A DNA stretch of 64,000 bases, taken from assembly GCA_034231615.1 (NCBI GenBank), contig CM067314.1, positions 9,115,501-9,179,500 on the forward strand, given 5' to 3'. Below, piece by piece: positions 43,845 to 57,299 of the stretch (its first letter is position 1; the number at the start of each line of letters is the position of its first letter). The notes below the pieces were generated by a model. The model ran no database searches. It saw only the letters and a program-made list of their open reading frames with translations, and was not told the origin of the DNA. Origin of the DNA: Meghimatium bilineatum. Taxonomy: Eukaryota; Mollusca; Gastropoda; Stylommatophora; Philomycidae. Made by a program: the position numbers and the translations under genes.

Positions 43845-44348
43845 CGTTAGGCACACAGGAGGTAAAACATGTGTGCATCTTGCGTGACTCTGTGAGTATG
43901 ATTAGGAAGGTAGAAGTGGGTCGTGCGCGAACAGTGTATTGGGGCATTGAGAAAGGCGAGGTTGAAAGTGGTTACATTTATTTTCGTGCCGGGACATGTG
44001 GGTGTTTGAGGCAATGAAAGTGCAGATCCACTGGCGTCATACGCGATTGTGGCACAGGGCGATTGGGTAATGGATCGAGCTGACGTTTTGAACTCTTTAA
44101 GAGATATAGCACGCGAGAGTGAGACTAATGTTTATGATGATTCATTTTCAATGGCTAGGATTAAAGTTCAGGGATTTAAATGCGGTGTTGCTAGAAGTGA
44201 ACATTTTGGAGGACGCGGAAGAATGATGGTCAACCAGCAGAGGACCGTTACTATCAGCAGAAGTGTAATGGCGGATGCACTCAAGGAGAGATCGGAGCAA
44301 CTATGGACGTGTCCAGTTTGCAGTGATGATGATCCGACTACTAGATAA
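43845..44348 (+). pseudogene. Decayed LINE RNase H and C-terminal region
   Basis: The plus-strand translation has KHVCILRDSVSMIRKVEV (position of the third RNase H acid), then FIFVPGHVGV, a stop, GNESADPLASYA (last Asp of RNase H), an intact 100-codon stretch and LKERSEQLWTCPVCSDDD at the end. This parallels IFCPGHAGVRGNERADLLAG and LLERRAEHLWECPACC of the LINE at 15125-16841. The stop inside the catalytic segment marks it as dead. Confidence 0.85.
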
Positions 44349-44394
44349 CGAATTCACCTAACTATAATAATAACAGTAATAATAAAACCAATAA

Positions 44395-44525
44395 ATCGTC
44401 AAGGTCGTAGTGGTATCACATTGAGACATTTGGTGCAGAAATATCTCCATGCATCTCTATTCTCTACCATCCTGATGAATTTGTAAACGGCAAACTCTGC
44501 CCAGTCTTTGAGAACACGAACTTCA
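44395..44525 (-). mobile_element. LINE 3' remnant
   Basis: Minus-strand frame VLKDWAEFAVYKFIRMVENR, DAWRYFCTKCLNVIPLRP, then a stop. Matches the end of the fragment at 36110-36430. Confidence 0.75.
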
Positions 44526-44639
44526 TGTATTAAAATGACAGTTCATTGGACATATTTTAATACAGTGATGCACAGCACCTCTCCGAAACTCCCACAATGA
44601 AATGGCCACAGAAGGAAGCAACTGTTCTCACACGATATC

Positions 44640-47312
44640 TACTGAAAGTAAACATACATATTGGAAATCAGACATACATATTGAAAATCAAACATACATA
44701 CTAGAAATCAAACATACGTATTGGAAATCAAATATATATATATTGGAAATCAAACATACATATTGGAAATCAAACATACATATTTGAAAGCAAACATACG
44801 TATTGGAAATCAAACATACGTATTGGAAATCAAACACACATATTGGAAATCAAACATACGTATTGGAAATCAAATATACGTATTGGAAATCAAACATACG
44901 TATTGGAAATCAAACATGCGTATTGGAAATCAAACATACATATTGATAATCAAACATATATATTGGAAATCAAGCATACGTATTGGAAATCAAACATGCG
45001 TATTGAAAATCAAACATATATATTGGAAATCAAACATATATATTGGAAATCAAACACATATATTGGAAATCAAACACGCGTATTGTAAATTAAATATGCA
45101 TATTGGAAAACAAACATACATATTGGAAATCAAACATGCGTATTGGAAATCAAACATACATATTGCAAATTAAATATGCATATTGGAAAACAAACATACA
45201 TATTGGAATCAAACATACATATTGGAAATGAAACATATATACCGGGAGTTATACATACATTATGTATTAGGAATTAGTTGATTATCCTCCTCACACAAGA
45301 GAGATGTCCTTTGGTTCTCAGATGTCCACTTCAGTAAATCTATCAGGGTATAACGGCTGTTTGTTCCGGTTCTATGTTGATTAACTGCTCTTTATATGCA
45401 TTAATTTACATACATTTTGGGAGTTAAATATACGTATATATGGGAATCACTCTTATATACTGAGCAAATAAATATATAGTTTGGGAATTGAGCATACATG
45501 TTATAAATCAAATATACATCCTGGGAATGAACCATACTATTTGAAATCAAGTATACACATTTGAATTCAAAAAATTATATCGGGAATGAAATATACATAT
45601 TTTGGAATCAAACATAGTTACTGTGAATGAAATACACACATTTGAAATCACACATACATATTGGAAAACAAACATACATACGGGAAATCAAACATACATT
45701 CTATGAATAAAACAAACATTATTGGGAATGAAACATACATACTGGAAATAAAATAAATATTTTGTGAATTAAATACACATGTTGGAATCAAACATACATA
45801 CTGTGAATAAGACATTGATTCTTGGAATAAAATATGCGTTTTAAAATTCAAATATACATACTGCGAATGAAACATGAATATTAGAAATCAAACATACATA
45901 CTGGTAATCAAAAACAGATACTGTGGATCAAAAATACATTTTGGGAATCAAATATACATATTCGGAATCAGTATACAATTTAGGCATCAAATATACATAT
46001 TGGGAATCAAATATACATTTTGGAAATCAAATATACATATTCGGAATCAGTATACAATTTAGGCATCAAATATACATATTTGGAATCAGTATACAATTTA
46101 GGCATCAAATATACATATTCGGAATCAAATATACATTTTGGAAATCAAATATACATATTCGGAATCAGTATACAATTTAGGCATCAAATATACATATTTG
46201 GAATCAGTATACAATTTAGGCATCAAATATACATATTCGGAATCAGTATACAATTTAGGCATCAAATATACATATTCGGAATCAAATATTCATTCTGGGA
46301 ATCAAATAAACATATTCGAAATTAAATAAATATTTTGAGAATCAAATATACATATTCGGAATCAAATATTCATTCAGGGAATCAAATAAACATATTCGGA
46401 ATCACATATACATATTCGGAATTAAATATACATACTAGGAAACAGACATAGTGCGAATCAAACATAGATACTGGACATCGCATATGCATTTTGGTAATCA
46501 AATATTCATATTCGGAATCAAACTTACATACTGGGAATAAAACATATATTCTGCGAATCATACATAAATTCTGGGAATCACACATACATTCTCGGAATCA
46601 TACATACATTCTCGGAATCATATATACATTCTCGGAATCATACATACATTCTCGGAATCATACATACATTCTCGGAATCATATATACATTCTCGGAATCA
46701 TATATACATTCTCGGAATCATATATACATTCTCGGAATCATATATACATTCTCGGAATCATATATACATTCTCGGAATCATATATACATTCTCGGAATCA
46801 TATATACATTCTCGGAATCACATATACATTCTCGGAATCATATATACATTCTCGGAATCATATATACATTCTCGGAATCATATATACATTCTCGGAATCA
46901 TATATACATTCTCGGAATCATATATACATTCTCGGAATCATATATACATTCTCGGAATCATATATACATTCTCGGAATCATATATACATTCTCTGAATCA
47001 TATATACATTCTCGGAATCATATATACATTCTCGGAATCATATATACATTCTCGAAATCATATATACATTCTCGGAATCATACATACATTCTCGGAATCA
47101 TACATACATTCTCGGAATCATATATACATTCTCGGAATCATATATACATTCTCGGAATCATATATACATTCTCGGAATCATACATACATTCTCGGAATCA
47201 TACATACATTCTCGTAATCATATATACATTCTCGGAATCATATATACATTCTCGGAATCATACATACATTCTCGGAATCATACATACATTCTCGGAATCA
47301 TATATACATGTC
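44640..47312. repeat. 20-bp superarray, 2.7 kb, evolving sequence
   Basis: A roughly 20-bp period from left to right. The first block (to about 45240) has AAACATACATATTGGAAATC; the middle (45241-46540) is degenerate and includes a 39-bp sub-repeat with AGTATACAATTTAGGCATC; the last block is the homogeneous 46541-47312 array. All share a (A/T)CATACAT-nn-(T/C)-GGAATC frame, so it is one array with local homogenisation. Confidence 0.9.
46541..47312. repeat. 20-bp minisatellite core, about 38 copies
   Basis: The unit is ATATACATTCTCGGAATCAT with an ATACATACATT variant. Nearly identical copies, the youngest part of the 20-bp superarray. Confidence 0.96.
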
Positions 47313-48309
47313 ACATTTAATATAAGGGTATCGCAGTCGTAGTTTTGAAGTTCAGAACTTGTTATTTTTTATGGATTTGGACGGCGAGAGCTGTTTTCTT
47401 TATGGACGGTCATACGGTGGTCAGAGTTCTGATCTTAGAAGCTGATGTGTCGGGAATGTTAGAGAAGCTATCAAACAACTGACCGAGTCAAGATATTAGT
47501 GATAGGCCAACATAGAGGGGTCAAACAACGTCACGCTAAAATTTAGAATACATTTTTGCCCAGCGACAGACAATGGTGAATTGACGAGGCTGTACTGAAC
47601 TTCTTTGTTCACAAATGAAAAGTAAAAGCTTTCACTGTTTTTGTAAACAAGATAGCAACATTTGTTATCTGTTCTCCCTTTGGATAAAACAAAAGATTTC
47701 CCAATTTCTGCATTGTGTTGTCAATCCGAATACCTTGCCATAGTTACCTGCCTTTGATGGTGTTTATTGTGGTCATGTGACCTGGGTATTGAACATTATA
47801 ACAAATTTCTATTGGGATTGTAGTCGTTTGATGAAAACGGCAAATGTTAATCGTGCTCTAATCTCTTTTGATGTGATAATCTTGATGAAACAAAATCAAA
47901 CAAACTCTTGAAGCAATCACAACAGTTCTCAATTCTCTGCAACAACACAAACAAAATACAGCGCATTGAATTAATGAAGGAAATCTTTGTGGAAGCTGTC
48001 TTGGGAATCGTTGAGTTGTGGCTGGATTGAAAGTCACGCGAGACTTTGAAAATTCGCTGTAGCATATTTTGTATAGTATAAGCTTTTTCAACCGTTTTAT
48101 AATTTTCGTTTTCCCTTGTAGGTTCAGAGACTTTGCTAATGGAACGTGAAAGGCACGACTTTCTCTGAACTCGAACATCGACCTACTCGAGCGAGTTGGG
48201 ATTGAGGTTCTGCTCTACAAGCCAGGTTGGGATTGAAGTCTGCCTCGGAAACCAGAATAATTCGTTAAGTTTTTAATATATTTGTAGTGATGTTCACGCT
48301 CTGCCAAGA
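47313..48309. other. 1 kb unassigned region
   Basis: No domain, element or array recognised; two overlapping minus-strand frames (47847-48178) have no known similarity. Confidence 0.45.
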
Positions 48310-48715
48310 TAATTAGAGTTGGGGATGTGTTGGGACTGTGTGGTGATGAGGAGAAGAATGGTAGCAGAAAATGTGAGGAAGATGAGTTGGGACTGTGATG
48401 TGATGAGGTGAAGAAGGTTAGAAAATGTGAGGAAGATGAGTTGGGACTGTGATGTGATGAGGTGAAGAAGGTTAGAAAATGTGAGGAAGATGAGTTGGGA
48501 CTGTGATGTGATGAGGTGAAGAAGGTTAGACAATGTGAGGAAGATGAGTATCTGTTGGGACTGTGTAGTGATGAGGTTAAGAAGGTTAGAAAATGTGAGG
48601 AAGATGAGTTGGGACTGTGATGTGATGAGGTGAAGAAGGTTAGAAAATGTGAGGAAGATGAGTATCTGTTGGGACTGTGTAGTGATGAGGTGAACAATGG
48701 TAGCAGAAAATGTTA
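48310..48715. repeat. 54-bp minisatellite, about 7 copies
   Basis: The unit contains GTGAGGAAGATGAGTTGGGA and TGATGAGGTGAAGAAGG. A variant with GAGTATCTGTTGGGACTG alternates with it. The unit length (54) is divisible by 3, giving spurious Ser/His-rich minus-strand frames. Confidence 0.94.
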
Positions 48716-49515
48716 GGAAGAATACATTTTCAAATGCTGCATTAAATATTACTGTTATACGTATTGTCAATTTCTAGAACAGAGCCACTGGTTTGGAGCG
48801 AAAGAAACTTATTTCTAGCCAGCAGCTTCAATTGATGAGTTACCGACAGTGGCATCCGCTCAGTTAGCCTAGAGAAGCAAATGAGAGATGAAACGCGACA
48901 GAAGTTCCCGGGTATTTAACATTGCCTCTAATCAGGTTTGGACCGAGCCATATCTGACCTGGAGTGAGGCAGTCAATTCATCACAGTTCCATCCCAACTA
49001 TCCAAAAATTGATTCTAACCTCATTGTGGCGGTTATAACCCAATATGGAGTCCTCAAGGCTTCCTCTTCCGCCTACAGTTTCTCGTATAATTTTGTTAAC
49101 GCCGGGCCAGCATCTGAATACACCAGCCAATCAGCGTTCAGAGATTTGTGTTGACGAGCTGATGTCGGAAGTTTAAACTGTATTGGTTATTGAGTGAAAG
49201 CCGATGCTGTAAGCGTAATTAGTCCATCAGTCTAAGTGGGTTAATATTCATGTCTATTGCACATTTTGTCCTGCAGCGACTTAACCATCCCATTCACAAA
49301 TCTCGACCTAACCTCAATTTACATACCAGAACGTGATCGGGTTAACCAATCATTTCAAAGTCTGTTAGTAATATCTCACAGTGAAGACAAAGATAAATTA
49401 TTAGATCATAGCAGCAAGAATCTTAGACTTAGTTGTAGAGAACTCTTTCGTGCCTGTGGGGTGCTTAATATAAATAATGCACAGTCTTTCTGATAACAAA
49501 CTTTGCCAGTACAAT
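48716..49515. other. Unassigned region
   Basis: Contains an 88-codon plus-strand open frame (48888-49154) of more ordinary composition than its neighbours, but no family match and no support for expression. Confidence 0.4.
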
Positions 49516-49735
49516 ATAAATATGATGTATTATCAATTTAAGATTAACAAGCAATTTCGTATAGAATAAATTATTAACTTTATAAAGATAAACAAGAAAT
49601 TACGTATAGAATTAATTATTAACTTTATAAAGATAATCAATTACATATAAAATAAATTATAAACTTTCTAAAAATAACCAAACAGTTACATATAAAATAA
49701 AATATAAACTATCTGAAGCTCTTTTGTTTTTATGT
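49516..49735. repeat. About 57-bp AT-rich tandem repeat, 4 copies
   Basis: The unit contains AATTATTAACTTTATAAAGA and ACAAGAAATTACGTATAGAA. Degenerate to the right. Confidence 0.8.
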
Positions 49736-49924
49736 TAAAAACATAATGAAATTATATAATATAACAGAACCAGAGGACGAGATTTGAATCAGTTTCGCTT
49801 ATCTGACACCAATTTGCCTTGACATTTCAGACAACACAGCTTCCGAATTCGATCAATAAGTATCTCCAGAGAAGATCAATTTCATATATATATTATTCAG
49901 AGAAGTAAATAATTAAAAATATGT

Positions 49925-50300
49925 ACTCAGCAAATCATGAAATTAAAAAGTAAAATATATCACAATTATAGTCAGCAAATCATTAAATTAAAAAGTAAAA
50001 TATATCACAATTAAGTCAGCAAATCATGAAATTAAAAAGTAAAATATATCACAGTTATAGTCAGCAAATCATGAAATTAAAAAGTAAAATATATCACAAT
50101 TATAGTCAGCAAATCATGAAATTAAAAAGTAAAATATATCACAGTTATAGTCAGCAAATCATGAAATTAGAAAGTAAAATATATCACTTTATAGTCAGCA
50201 AATCATGAAATTAGAAAGTAAAATATATCACAATTATAGTCAGCAAATCATGAAATTAGAAAGTAAAATATATCACTTTATAGTCAGCAAATCATGAAAT
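49925..50300. repeat. 45-bp minisatellite, about 8 copies
   Basis: The unit contains GTCAGCAAATCATGAAATTA and AAAGTAAAATATATCACA. Followed by three copies of a GGAGGACTACAAAAA motif to 50455. Confidence 0.95.
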
Positions 50301-50467
50301 TTGAGAAGAAAATGTTAAAAAGTGTACTTTCAGATTCTTGGCGAATACTCGAATTAGAAAGTAATTAATGCCTAAGGGAGGACTACAAAAATTAATAAAT
50401 GCATAACGAAGGACTACAAAAAGTAATGAGTTCCCAACGGAGGACTACAAAAACAGGAGTTTTAACA

Positions 50468-50950
50468 TTACAAGTGTGTGTGTGACATATGTCACCATAT
50501 GTTCAGTGTATGTGTGTGTGACATATGCCATCATATGTTCAGTGTATGTGTGTGCGACATATGACGCCGTATGCTCAGTGTGTGTGACATATCCCATCAT
50601 ATGTTCAGTGTGTGTGACATATCCCATCATATGTTCAGTGTGTGTGACATATCCCATCATATGTTCAGTGTGTGTGACATATCCCATCATATGTTCAGTG
50701 TGTGTGACATATCCCATCATATGTTCAGTGTGTGTTACATATCCCATCATATGTTCAGTGTGTGTGACATATCCCATCATATGTTCAGTGTGTGTGACAT
50801 ATCCCATCATATGCTCAGTGTGTGTGACATATCCCATCATATGTTCAGTGTGTGTGACATACCCCATCATATGCTCAGTGTGTGTGACATATCCCATCAT
50901 ATGCTCAGTGTGTGTGACATATCCCATCATATGTTCAGTGTGTGTGTGAC
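50468..50950. repeat. 30-bp minisatellite, about 16 copies, very homogeneous
   Basis: The unit contains CATATCCCATCATATGTTCA and GTGTGTGTGA. The first three units are longer (about 45 bp) variants with ACATATGCCATCATATG. Unit length divisible by 3 leaves frames open on both strands; none is a gene. Confidence 0.97.
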
Positions 50951-51394
50951 AGGTCATCTTGTGTTCAGAGTGTTATCACCGGAGGAGGCCATAGGAAGTG
51001 AAATATTTGAACAATAAACAATATTACAATGATAGATTTTAGTTAGCCCCGGTGACATGTACAGGAACAATAAACAATATTATATTGATACAGTTTAGTT
51101 AGCCCTAGTTCAGAAATCAATGTACGTTTTTTAGGCACCAGGGAGGGGCAAGCAGTAAAATATTCCCCAAAAGTCGGACACTGGTCAATACCAAAAGTGA
51201 ACACCAAAGGTTGAGTACTTACGAGTTATGACTGTAGGTTATTATTAACGAACTCCTGGCAAGTCCAAACAGGTGCCCCCCATCACTGTTTCAATAAATC
51301 CATTAGTGTGTAGCGTGCTAGGGTTTCAGTTGAATGCTGATTTGTCAATCTCGTCCTAAATATATTATGTTTCTCTTTACAGGCTGTTTGGATC
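50951..51394. other. Unassigned spacer
   Basis: A roughly 45-bp duplicated segment with GAACAATAAACAATATTA occurs at about 51008 and 51063. Nothing else recognised. Confidence 0.5.
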
Positions 51395-51735
51395 TTTACG
51401 CCGATCTGACGCAGTCTTCATAGTGACCATGATTAACAATTTACACTGATCTGACGCAGTTTTCATAGTGTCCATGATTCACAATTTACACTGATCTGAC
51501 GCAGTCTTCATAGTGACCATGATTCACAATTTACACTGATCTGACGCAGTTTTCATAGTGTCCATGATTCACAATTTACACTGATCTGACGCAGTCTTCA
51601 TAGTGACCATGATTCACAATTTACACTGATCTGACGCAGTTTTCATAGCGATCACGATTCACACTTTACACTGATCTGACGCAGTCGTGAGAACGATCAT
51701 TATTCACACTTTACGCCGATCTGGCACAGTCTTTA
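51395..51735. repeat. 45-bp minisatellite with two-unit alternation
   Basis: Two variants, CAGTCTTCATAGTGACCATG and CAGTTTTCATAGTGTCCATG, strictly alternate over the first five copies, so the unit of amplification was a 90-bp pair. The last copies are diverged. Confidence 0.94.
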
Positions 51736-53290
51736 CAGCGACTCTTTGGTGGAGTAAGTATTTAGTTACTAACACTTACAAATCCGTAGTCTGGGTCTTC
51801 AGATTATATTATTGAACTATATACATTATTTCGTTTGCTTCTATAAAGGATCATGAAAGTGTTGACCTGGTTCTGGGTTGGAACGCGTGTCCCCCTATGT
51901 AATTATTTCCCTTGGGTATGTTAATCAGTGTATGTTTATCAATAAATAATTTAAATATAAATTTATTTAGGATTACGATTATGGTTAGTTATATAAACAT
52001 AGCTAACCTTAATCCTTAACCCTAACCCTAAAAATGAGTATTTAAATTAATTATTGATAAATCATTGATATTTTAGGTTAATTTAGGTTAATTAACCGTA
52101 AAATAAGCATGGGGACATGGATTTCAAACCAGAACCGAAGACTTCCCCTTGAGCGCAATTAATCATTGTAACTAATATCTATTAACGTTGTACAGAAGAA
52201 GGACTTGCATTAACTCACAAGGCACTCATTGGAATATTGACTGAGTCACTTTGTAACATACTCTCATTCCAATGTTTCAGTTGTGCGATAACTTGACAGG
52301 GAGGTAAATCTTGAATTGTGTACAGGTCATGACACTTACACCTTTAGCAAGCGATGATTACGAGAATTATCGTTCTTTGATGGGTTCAGTCAGTGCTTGG
52401 AGTTCGGTTATCAACAGGTAGAGACATCAAAATTCGAATTAAATCTCAATGAAAAAGAGGTTAATCTTATCTACGTGGATTCCTGTTGCAGTCGCCTCGG
52501 CTGAAACTAATTCCCACAGCCACCTAGGTTTGAATAAGTAAACAATATATCGAGAGTTATCGCTACCTAACAGGAACAGAACAATCTCCGGTAACACCTG
52601 GAAGGCCGAGTCATTCTCTGCGGGAGTTCTTGAGGATGACGTGTATTTAGGTTTAACACCTGCGTTGTCCATAATCTGGAGAAATAAATTCAAAGTCAGT
52701 TCTGAAATTGGTGACTTTAAAGGTAGAAACATATTTGAATAGAATTATGGTGATAACAGTTTTAGGTAGAAGATCCAGGAAGTCAGGATCAAGGTCCGCA
52801 GCGATGCCGATTTATGAAATAGGGATGTGATTATGTGACAATATGTGCAGAAGAAAGCATTAGTTACTTGCACACATACTGGGGGCACAAGGTCAAGGTC
52901 CGCAGCAATGCAGCTCAATGCAGCTTTAGGAAGTAGGGAGGTGTATATGTGCGATTATGTGCCATTAGATACCTGTGCACATTAACTCTCTCTGAATTCT
53001 TCTTCTTGAACGTTCACTCTCAAATTCCCACTGGATTTCTCTTGTAACAGGACAATGGTCCCAACATGATTTCCAGTTGGATGTAGTTCAGAGAATGGAA
53101 ATGCGTTGTGTTGCCGTTTTATTTGCGCCAATGGCCCAACACATCCGTCTTCGGCGGTCTCTCTGAATAAGAAACTCCTCAAATGATTGCGTAACTTTGA
53201 TACATGAAGCCTGTGCATTAAATAACAATTCACTGGTAGCATATCTATTCAGGAGCTATCCATCGGCCCAGCAATATTTTGATGTTTTTA
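51736..53290. other. 1.5 kb largely unassigned region
   Basis: Includes TTAACCCTAACCCTAA near 52017 (about two telomere-like units), a possible acceptor-bounded minus-strand frame at about 52460-52680, and a minus-strand frame at 52982-53242. No family resemblance for either. Confidence 0.4.
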
Positions 53291-53299
53291 TTTTGGGGT

Positions 53300-53830
53300 A
53301 ATAGGTATGGAATAGGGCATGGATAAATGGAATATGAAATAGGGCATGGATAAGTGGAATATGAAATATGGCATGGATAAGTGGAGTTTGAAATTGAGCA
53401 TGGATAAGTGGAATATGAAATAGGGCATGGATAAGTGGAATATGAAATAGGGCATGGATAAGTGGAGTATGAAATAGGGCATGGCTAAGTGGAGTATGAA
53501 ATAGGGCATGGATAAATGGAGTATAAAATACGGCATGGATAAGTGGAGTATAAAATAGGGCATGGATAAGTGGAGTATAAAATAGGGCATGGATAAATGG
53601 AGTATAAAATAGGGCATGGATAAATGGAGTATAAAATAGGGCATGGATAAATGGAGTATAAAATAGGGCATGGATAAATGGAGTATAAAATAGGGCATGG
53701 ATAAATGGAGTATAAAATAGGGCATGGATAAATGGAGTATAAAATAGGGCATGGATAAATGGAGTATAAAATAGGGCATGGATAAGTGGAGTATAAAATA
53801 AAGCATGGATAAGTGGAGTATAAAATAAAG
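53300..53830. repeat. 27-bp minisatellite, about 19 copies
   Basis: The unit contains GGGCATGGATAAATGGAGTA and TAAAATA. Left copies have GTGGAATATGAAATA, right copies GGAGTATAAAATA. Divisible by 3, hence the spurious PYFILHLSM minus-strand frame. Confidence 0.96.
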
Positions 53831-53914
53831 CTTTGGAAAAATTCTTTCATAGAAAATATGAGGTTCATCGCTTGTAATGTATGTGGATCAAAACAAGACA
53901 ACAAACACATATGT

Positions 53915-54065
53915 AGAATATGGTATGTGTGGAATGAGTTATGTGTAGAATGAGTTATGTGTAGAATGAGTTATGTGTAGAATGAGTTATGTGTGGAATG
54001 AGTTATGTGTAGAATTAGTTATGTGTAGACTGAGATATGTGTAAAACGAGGTATGTATAGAATGA
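53915..54065. repeat. 16-bp minisatellite, about 9 copies
   Basis: The unit is TATGTGTAGAATGAGT. Confidence 0.92.
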
Positions 54066-54099
54066 TGTATATCACAAACAATGTGTATAAATGTCTGTA

Positions 54100-54268
54100 A
54101 CCACAACCACATTGTGTACTCAAATACACCATGTAACCACAATCACATCATGTAACATCAATCACATCATGTAACCACAATCGCATCATGTAACCACAAT
54201 TACATCATGTAACCACAATCACATCATGTAACCACAATCACATCATGTAACCACAATCACATCATGCG
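54100..54268. repeat. 19-bp minisatellite, about 8 copies
   Basis: The unit contains CATCATGTAACCACAATCA. Confidence 0.92.
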
Positions 54269-54299
54269 CACATATAAGTGTCTGTAAATAAACTTAAAA

Positions 54300-57215
54300 C
54301 AACAGATCTTACAAACTGGAGCTATACAACCAGCAACACCTGTACTGTTTCAATTAAACTAGGCAACAACACCTGCACAGTTCAAACTAAACTAGACAGC
54401 AACACTTGCACAGTTCCAACTGAACTAGACAGCAACACTTGTACAGTTCCAACTGAACTAGACAGCAACACTTGCACAGTTCCAACTGAACTAGACAGCA
54501 ACACTTGTACACTTCCAACTGAAACTAGACAGCAACACTTGTACACTTCCAACTGAACTAGACAGCAACACTTGCACAGTTCCAACTGAACTAGACAGCA
54601 ACACTTGTACACTTCCAACTGAACTAGACAGCAACACTTGTACACTTCCAACTGAACTAGACAGCAACACTTGCACAGTTCCAACTGAACTAGACAGCAA
54701 CACTTGTACACTTCCAACTGAACTAGACAGCAACACTTGTACACTTCCAACTGAACTAGACAGCAACACTTGCACAGTTCCAACTGAACTAGACAGCAAC
54801 ACTTGTACACTTCCAACTGAACTAGACAGCAACACTTGTACACTTCCAACTGAACTAGACAGCAACACTTGTACACTTCCAACTGAACTAGACAGCAACA
54901 CTTGTACACTTCCAACTGAACTAGACAGCAACACTTGCACAGTTCCAACTGAACTAGACAGCAACACTTGTACACTTCCATCTGAACTAGACAGCAACAC
55001 TTGTACACTTCCATCTGAACTAGACAGCAACACTTGTACACTTCCATCTGAACTAGACAGCAACACTTGTACACTTGCATCTGAGCTAGACAGCAACACT
55101 TGTACACTTCCATCTGAACTAGGCAGCAACACTTGTACACTTCCAATTGAACTAGACAGCAACACTTGTACACTTCCAACTGAACTAGACAGCAACACTT
55201 GTACACTTCCAACTGAACTAGACAGCAACACTTGTACACTTCCATCTGAACTAGACAGCAACACTTGTACACTTCAATCTGAACTAGACAGCAACACTTG
55301 TACACTTCCAACTGAACTAGACAGCAACACTTGTACACTTCCAACTGAACTAGACAGCAACACTTGTACACTTCGAACTGAACTAGACAGCAACACTTGC
55401 ACAGTTCCAACTGAACTAGACAGCAACACTTGTACACTTCCATCTGTACTAGACAGCAACACTTGTACACTTCCATCTGAACTAGACAGCAACACTTGTA
55501 CACTTCCATCTGAACTAGACAGCAACACTTGTACATTTCCAACTGAACTAGACAGCAACACTTGTACACTTCCATCTGAACTAGACAGCAACACTTGTAC
55601 ACTTCCATCTGAACTAGACAGCAACACTTGTACACTTCCATCTGAACTAGACAGCAACACTTGTACACTTCCAACTGAAACTAGACAGCAACACTTGTAC
55701 ACTTCCAACTGAACTAGACAGCAACACTTGTACACTTCCATCTGAACTAGACAGCAACACTTGTACACTTCCATCTGAACTAGACAGCAACACTTGTACA
55801 CTTCCAACTGAAACTAGACAGCAACACTTGTACACTTCCATCTGAACTAGACAGCAACACTTGTACACTTCCATCTGAACTAGACAGCAACACTTGTACA
55901 CTTCCATCTGAACTAGACAGCAACACTTGTACACTTCCATCTGAACTAGACAGCAACACTTGTACACTTCCATCTGAACTAGACAGCAACACTTGTACAC
56001 TTCCATCTGAACTAGACAGCAACACTTGTACACTTCCATCTGAAACTAGACAGCAACACTTGTACACTTCCAACTGAAACTAGACAGCAACACTTGTACA
56101 CTTCCAACTGAAACTAGACAGCAACACTTGTACACTTCCATCTGAACTAGACAGCAACACTTGTACACTTCCATCTGAACTAGACAGCAACACTTGTACA
56201 CTTCCATCTGAACTAGACAGCAACACTTGTACACTTCCAACTGAACTAGACAGCAACACTTGTACACTTCCAACTGAACTAGACAGCAACACTTGTACAC
56301 TTCCATCTGAACTAGACAGCAACACTTGTACACTTCCATCTGAACTAGACAGCAACACTTGTACACTTCCATCTGAACTAGACAGCAACACTTGTACACT
56401 TCCATCTGAAATAGACAGCAACACTTGTACACTTCCATCTGAACTAGACAGCAACACTTGTACACTTCCAACTGAACTAGACAGCAACACTTGTACACTT
56501 CCAACTGAACTAGACAGCAACACTTGTACAGTTCCAACTGAACTAGACAGCAACACTTGCACAGTTCCAACTGAACTAGACAGCAACACTTGCACAGTTC
56601 CAACTGAACTAGACAGCAACACTTGCACAGTTCCAACTGAACTAGACAGCAACACTTGTACATTTCCATCTGAACTAGACAGCAACACTTGCACAGTTCC
56701 AACTGAACTAGACAGCAACACTTGTACATTTCCATCTGAACTAGACAGCAACACTTGCACAGTTCCAACTGAACTAGACAGCAACACTTGCACAGTTCCA
56801 ACTGAACTAGACAGCAACACTTGCACAGTTCCAACTGAACTAGACAGCAACACTTGCACAGTTCCAACTGAACTAGACAGCAACACTTGCACAGTTCCAA
56901 CTGAACTAGACAGCAACACTTGCACAGTTCCAACTGAACTAGACAGCAACACTTGTACACTTCCATCTGAACTAGACAGCAACACTTGTACACTTCCATC
57001 TGAACTAGACAGCAACACGTGTACACTTCCATCTGAACTAGATAGCAACACCTGCACTGTTCCAATTGAAACTGTAAGTAACACATGTAATATTCCAAGT
57101 AAACTATTCAACAACACCTGTACTGTTCCAACTAAACTATTCAACAACACCTGTACTGTTCCAACTAAACTATTCAACGACACCTGTACTGTTCCAACTA
57201 AACCAGGCGCTCAAC
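54300..57215. repeat. 33-bp minisatellite, about 85 copies, 2.9 kb
   Basis: The unit contains CTAGACAGCAACACTTGTAC and ACTTCCAACTGAA. Variants: GTACACTTCCAACT, GTACACTTCCATCT, GCACAGTTCCAACT, and occasional 34-bp units with an extra A (GAAACTAGAC). The edges (54300-54400; 57050-57215) hold diverged CAACACCTGTACTGTTCCAA copies. Long minus-strand Cys- or Ser-rich frames, switching at each 34-bp unit, are by-products. Confidence 0.97.
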
Positions 57216-57299
57216 AGAAATAGTAGTATTCCAACTAAAATTGGGAATCAAAAGCATTGTAACTTTTCTAACTAAATTATGAAATAAGCAGAACTGTCA

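Noticed and set aside
44640-47312. CRISPR-like regular repeats
   Set aside because: The repeats are directly tandem with no unique spacers, and the context is animal nuclear DNA. The same holds for all other arrays.
46491-47342. 283-codon plus-strand frame
   Set aside because: 20-bp repeat translation (three units make 20 codons); no unique protein sequence.
48888-49154. 88-codon plus-strand open frame with ordinary composition
   Set aside because: No family resemblance, no splice or promoter support; could be chance.
50445-51017. Overlapping open frames on both strands (148-170 codons)
   Set aside because: A 30-bp repeat divisible by 3 keeps frames open on both strands; not evidence of coding.
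52010-52032. Telomere-like CCCTAA stretch
   Set aside because: Only about two units, so chance or a minor interstitial motif; not a telomere.
52439-52732. 97-codon minus-strand frame with an acceptor-like TTTCTCCAG ahead of ATTATGGAC
   Set aside because: Looks slightly exon-like but has no recognisable domain and no convincing donor; too weak to list as a gene.
54382-57183. Several 130-430 codon Cys-rich or Ser-rich frames on the minus strand
   Set aside because: By-products of the 33-bp array; each frame switches to another wherever a 34-bp unit occurs, and no start context or non-repeat sequence is included.
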